Shown here: in pieces, positions 60,120 through 64,000 of the stretch
Position numbering within the stretch: position 1 is the first letter of the stretch
How the letters are laid out: the number at the start of each line of letters is the position of its first letter
Assembly: GCA_038503065.1 (NCBI GenBank)
Contig: JBCAMK010000008.1
Coordinates: 992,001 to 1,056,000 of the forward strand
Reading direction: 5' to 3'
Length of the DNA stretch: 64,000 bases
From: Paragyromitra xinjiangensis
Lineage: Eukaryota; Ascomycota; Pezizomycetes; Pezizales; Discinaceae
Translations under genes and position numbers: made by a program
The notes under the pieces: generated by a model
Databases searched by the model: none
Seen by the model: only the letters and a program-made list of their open reading frames with translations
What the model was told of the DNA's origin: nothing

Positions 60120-60133
60120 CTCGGGCGCCCGAG
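60120..60133. promoter_or_regulatory. perfect 14-bp GC palindrome, candidate factor site
   Basis: CTCGGGCGCCCGAG is its own reverse complement and contains CGG and CCG half sites of the kind bound by Zn2Cys6 factors. It lies 845 bases upstream of the ENA start. Function is inference. Confidence 0.35.
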
Positions 60134-61961
60134 ACCGAGAGCCAACCAGTTTTGGCCAGACGGATAAACACCATCCCTGAAGCAAATGGCAGGTCGCGTG
60201 ATCCGGTTTGAACCGTTTGGTCGGTTTCCCTAATGTGTGGGTTCCGATGAAAATCCTGTTCTAGCCGAATACTTCCGACTCGCAGCAGTCAACTGCCGAT
60301 CTTGTTGGTATCAAAACTGTCGGAACCTCCTTGACAGAACGATGATCCTTTGTGAAGATCCAGGAACAGAAAATCGTGGCTCCTGTGGCTTCCTTGCAAA
60401 TTCAACCTATGTTCGTTACTGAAAGCAATGTCGAGTCTGTCATATATTCAGATGACTGTGATGACGAGCAAGGTTGTAGCGGAGGGGTATCCGCCTTGGA
60501 AGTTAAACCTAACGAGCCTGGGTATCGTATCGTGCTGACGTTGCGATTATCGCTCGGATCCTAGAGAACACGACGTCCGAGTACGATTTACTGCACTTCC
60601 CCTCCTCGGCTTGTTAGGTCGATAAAGTACAGTTAGAGCCAGATCGAGGAAGAAGCTTGATCTTTTTCACCGCACGCAGCTTAAATTGCTCTAGAACCGG
60701 TTAGGTTGCTTCCCTTGGTGGTCCTTGGTCCGAATGGAATAGTAACAATTCTGAAATACATGTCGTGTTACCAAGCCAAACAACAGTTGATGCTCGGAAT
60801 CAATGTTTACAATTTCGCAATATTTAGGAGAAAGTAAGAGAATCAGCTGAAACTATGTTTCTTGCAATTTAATGTGTTCTGTGCCTTATTTTCCGCTGAG
60901 TTCTTATATGAGATCATTCACCAACTATTCGATCTTGGGGTTTGATTTTGGTCGATAACTGCGGAGTTGGAGTCGGCCGAGAAACGTTCCAACCTATGAT
61001 GCAAGTGATCGACTTCTGCCGTCAAAATGAAGCTGCGAACAACACACGGTGCTGATGATTGTTCTTTGGGTTTTTTGCTTGGTGAGAAAATTTTTTCGTT
61101 GGTTCCGCAACATGGAATAGAGGTCCAAACCCTTACATACCTAGGCGACGCGGCGTGAGTCTCGAGCGCTCAGTATCCTTGGCACCTTCTCCTCAGGGTC
61201 TTAGAAACTCCAAGATTGAGGTCGAAAAAAGGCTCATAGCCAATTGCTGTGATATTTCACGAAAAACAGTCGCCGCAATCCCCCGAGACATGCATCACGA
61301 GGATATGCAAACAATCATAACTTCTCACTCGCTGTATGCGTCTATTTTACTCATTTCATTTTATCCTGCAGCAGTTTCCGCCCCTTTCTTCATTGTTGGG
61401 GTGCATTGCATCTAATACCCATATTTTACAAAGCATGATGCACCCCGCAGAACTTCACCCCTACGGGCCAAGGCCTTGCAGCTCGGCGCCCAGCAGGCGG
61501 ACTGTCTTGGTATCGCGCCACACCATTAGATGTGCATTTGTCGTTTTGAACAAATGAAACGTTTTAGTAGCTATTGTGATGCTTGGGTGCACTTGTGGAT
61601 GCACTCCGATATGTCTAGGTGTGTGAGGGGCATCAGTAGCCAACAGAAATTGCTTATCGGTCTTATCGTATGTTTTAGCTTGAGAGGTGAACACCTGGCT
61701 TAGGGAAGTAAAAATTGGGCTAGTTTGTGTGTGGGTACTGTAAATTAATACATTATATTAATGATTGGAGGTAGGTAGGGAATTTTTCATGGTAGGTTCG
61801 TATGCCAGAATTCTGGTCTCGGTTTACTCGAACGCTTGCGACTATTCGACAATGAATCGATGACAGGCTAGATAGGTTGTATGCAGAGAAGATGTCTTGA
61901 AAATATATTTGGATTGGACTCAAGGCTATCGCTCTATTGCAGAATGCATTTGTGCGACTCC

Positions 61962-62017
61962 TGGTGCACTCAGTGGTAGAGGCTTGGGTTCTCCACCGAG
62001 AGGACTAGGGTTGAGCG
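61962..62017 (+). other. tRNA-like fragment, probable pseudogene or SINE relic
   Basis: TGGTGCACTCAGTGGTAGAGG resembles a tRNA D-arm with box A. It is followed by a pairing CTTGG/CCGAG (61983-61987 and 61996-62000), like an anticodon stem with an 8-base loop, then AGGGTTGAGCGG, a degenerate box B. The T-arm and acceptor stem do not close, so it is not a working tRNA. Confidence 0.25.
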
Positions 62018-62891
62018 GATGTGTACGAAACCCTATGGGATAGAGCCAGCGGGTTTACTAGGATCTGTCGACCAAATGTATGAGAGTTCTCATTTGGGCT
62101 GGGGAATGGTAGGTGGTAGGGGCGACTGGGCTAACTCTTTGCTAAGAGGCATGTTATTAACTATCTAGTACCTAGTTCTCTAGTAGAAATTGTGTGAAGG
62201 TTATTGCTTTATGATAGTGAAAATTTGTTTCTGTTTGGCAAGTTGGCCCGGGCGCGGTCATTAGAAATCACTCGTTTGAGTCTCCAGGAATAAAGTTTTG
62301 GGGAGATTGTTTCAAGTTGGAGGACAAAGGAGTTGTCCTGGAGCGACCACAAAAAAATACTTTCATCCTTCGGTTAAATCCAGTGTCTGCTTGAGAACGT
62401 ATTCCATCGGGCACTTGAATATCCGTTTTAAATCCTGGCCTGGTGTCGCTGCTCTGTAATGAACATCTAGGTTTGCGGCGGATCGCGTATATCTCGAGGT
62501 GTAAAGTATATGTTATAGGTGGTTTATACTCGGGTAGTTAGTAATCGGTTTCCTAACAGCACATTCTGGCGACGTTTAAGCTTCTAATTAAGTGGATTCC
62601 TATGGATCGCACTGCTGGTGGGTAACGAGGTTTCAACATCTACGCTATCGCTTAGAGGCTAAGATGATTTGTTGCTCAAGTTGGCTTTAAACCTCATCGA
62701 GACTAGTGGAGGGCTTGAAAAGATGGAATCAAGATGACCAACTATAGTACATACATGTATATATGCCCCCTCTCCCCCCCTAACAGACTCGGCATGAACA
62801 AAACAGGCTTGCATTTAACACGTACGAGACAAGATATCTTTCACATCTATACCATATTAATTTTCAAAATTTCAGAGAAGCCAATACAATT

Positions 62892-64000
62892 ATGGTCTTC
62901 CCCAAAGCTTACGCCCGCTGGGTAACAAATGTTTCTTTTCTCCTCTCTCTTATTCTAACAGGTACGTAGTCCACATTCTCATGTCGCTTGGGATTGCCAT
63001 AAGTTAACGAAATATAAATAGTCTTTCTGCTCTCAGGTACAACTTCTATAACCCCCGGCGTACGAACCCTTTACGTTGCGAAACTTGAACTGAACTCCAC
63101 CAGGGTCCAAACATTTACGACTTTGCCTGTGACTTCTGTTGGTCAATCAACACCAATATCGACGTCTGTACACAAAATAACTACAGCCACGGTGACATTG
63201 AGATCTACCATTGGTATATCTACTACGAAGCCTCTAACCTCAAGCAAAAGTGGTAGCTCAAAAACATCCAGTCATGCAGCCTCCACAACTTCAAAACCAC
63301 CTACGAAGAAGCGGGACGCACATGGTGATGCGGAACACTGCATCCCGGGGGCTTGTAAGGGGAGGATTGCCTTGGAAACCAAAAAGCCTTCGGGCAAACG
63401 GGACGTGCATGATGGAGGCAGGCACAGTATTCATAAGGCTTATAGGGAGGGAATCGCTTTGGAAACCGGATTGCTTGCAAAGAAACGGGATGTGCATGAC
63501 GAGGATAGGCATACCAACTCTGGGGCGTATAAGATGAGAATTATTTTAGATAAACGGCCTATGGAGAAAAGAGATGCGCACGACGAAGATAAACATAGCA
63601 TCATCGGGACCTATAAGGTGAGGATTGCTTCAGCGGTCAGACCGCCTCCAGGGAAACGAGATGTGCATGGCGAGGGTAAGCACGAAATCTACGGAGATTA
63701 CAAGATGAGAACCGCCTTGGAAACCGGATTACCTATGGGGAAACGGAGTACACATGACGAAGACAAGCACAACGCCCCCAGAACTTATAAGGAGAGGACT
63801 GCATTGGAAACTAAGAAAGTACCGGCGAAGAACAATTTCCGGGATGGCAATGCAGTGTTACTGACTAGGCAACTTAAGCCGGGGGCTCGTGCACTTATTG
63901 ATTCTACCAATAGTGATGAGGGATCTGTCGTTCTAATCAGCTATTTTGGAATCTGTGCTAGTAATACCACAACTAGCTGGAGCTGCACCAAGAAGCGAAA
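62892..64000 (+). CDS. Fig1-like membrane protein with six Kex2-site repeats (partial, runs off right edge)
   Basis: Model: join(62892..62961, 63037..>64000), 344 residues seen. Exon 1 encodes MVFPKAYARWVTNVSFLLSL plus ILTG, a short membrane anchor or signal segment. A 75-bp intron (GTACGT...CTCAG) follows, and exon 2 is open to the window end. The junction reads LILTGTTSITPGVRTLYVAK, like the start of Fig1/SUR7-like tetraspan proteins, where TM1 is followed by a GxTSxxPGxxxLY segment. A Ser/Thr-rich linker (about 45-113) precedes six 28-29-residue repeats starting with KR at residues 115, 144, 173, 201, 230 and 259. Then comes VVLISYFGICASNTTTSWSC (C330 and C340), the G-x-C...W-x-C loop signature. 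TM2-4 must lie beyond the window. Fig1 proteins act in Ca2+ entry and cell fusion. A repeat block in this loop is not something I know from that family. The alternative is a secreted Kex2-processed peptide precursor. Confidence 0.75.
63309..63827 (+). repeat. six tandem coding repeats, period 87 bp (one of 84 bp)
   Basis: Units start at 63309, 63396, 63483, 63567, 63654 and 63741. Consensus of a unit: KRDVHDEDKH, five variable residues, YKxRxALET, then a variable end before the next KR. Unit 4 is preceded by an extra KR (63552-63557). A decayed seventh start (KN rather than KR) lies at 63828. DNA copies have diverged more than the protein pattern. Confidence 0.92.

Larger units (their letters stand above)
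59276..62891. promoter_or_regulatory. divergent intergenic region between ENA and the Fig1-like repeat gene
   Basis: About 3.6 kb serving as upstream sequence for both the minus-strand ENA gene and the plus-strand repeat gene. It contains a perfect 14-bp palindrome at 60120-60133, a C-rich run (CCGCCCCCGCCCCCGC near 60086-60101) and a tRNA-like segment near 61962-62017. No protein gene is supported; small frames such as 59635-60110 overlap in several phases. Confidence 0.55.

Noticed and set aside
59276..62891. GCCAAG (PacC-type) sites upstream of ENA, near 60044 and 61170
   Set aside because: A six-base motif is expected several times by chance in 3.6 kb, so the count does not support regulation.
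62734..62925. 63-codon plus-strand frame overlapping exon 1 of the repeat gene
   Set aside because: Different frame from the exon that splices cleanly into the GTTSITPG segment; low-complexity reading.
63250..63537. 95-codon plus-strand frame over the repeat region
   Set aside because: It is an out-of-frame shadow; the real frame gives regular KR repeats and stays open to the window end.
1..64000. CRISPR arrays, rRNA genes or bacterial-type operons
   Set aside because: None seen; the spliced genes and protein families show the DNA is eukaryotic.

Overview
The window looks like nuclear DNA of a filamentous ascomycete. The genes carry short spliceosomal introns (about 47-94 bp, with donors such as GTAAGT, GTATGT and GTACGT). 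Several proteins have fungal architectures: an ENA-type cation ATPase, a Dal5-type permease, an AIM3/BBC1-like actin-patch protein and a Fig1-like membrane protein. Placement near Leotiomycetes is only an impression. All gene models were spliced by eye and no database search was run.

Genes form small islands separated by long gene-poor stretches. On the left, three minus-strand genes encode a conserved Cys-motif protein (972-1886), a single-pass membrane protein with a PPSY motif (2792-3760, one intron) and a small polar protein (8153-8575). Further on are a plus-strand solo chromodomain protein (13908-14309), a retroelement-like coding relic (15171-15488), a three-exon ELO fatty acid elongase with a QxxHH box (16800-18013, minus) and a 79-residue Cys/His protein (20651-20890, minus). 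The middle holds a Pro/Thr-rich open frame with an unresolved 5' end (27392-28258), a 145-bp TIR element (31500-31644), the AIM3/BBC1-like gene (33033-35220, minus), a Ser/Thr-rich membrane protein (38855-40135, minus) and a second, 185-bp TIR element (45772-45956).

The right third is the gene-rich part. It holds a three-exon putative zinc-ribbon protein (47654-49865, plus), an intron-dense permease with 16 exons (50551-53010, minus), and an ENA P-type Na+/K+ ATPase with a 694-bp first intron (54979-59275, minus). A long divergent intergenic region then leads to a plus-strand gene that runs off the right edge (62892 to beyond 64000).

That last gene is the most unusual. A 70-nt first exon encodes a membrane-anchor-like N-terminus. 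It splices to an exon that reads open to the window end. The exon encodes a Ser/Thr-rich linker, then six tandem repeats of 28-29 residues, each beginning with the dibasic KR of a Kex2 site, then a YFGIC...WSC segment resembling the Fig1/SUR7-like tetraspan family. This joins the layout of a Kex2-processed repeat-peptide precursor to a cortical membrane protein. I see no operon-like co-organisation. The ENA pump, permease, elongase and cortical proteins are housekeeping or transport functions of a hyphal fungus.
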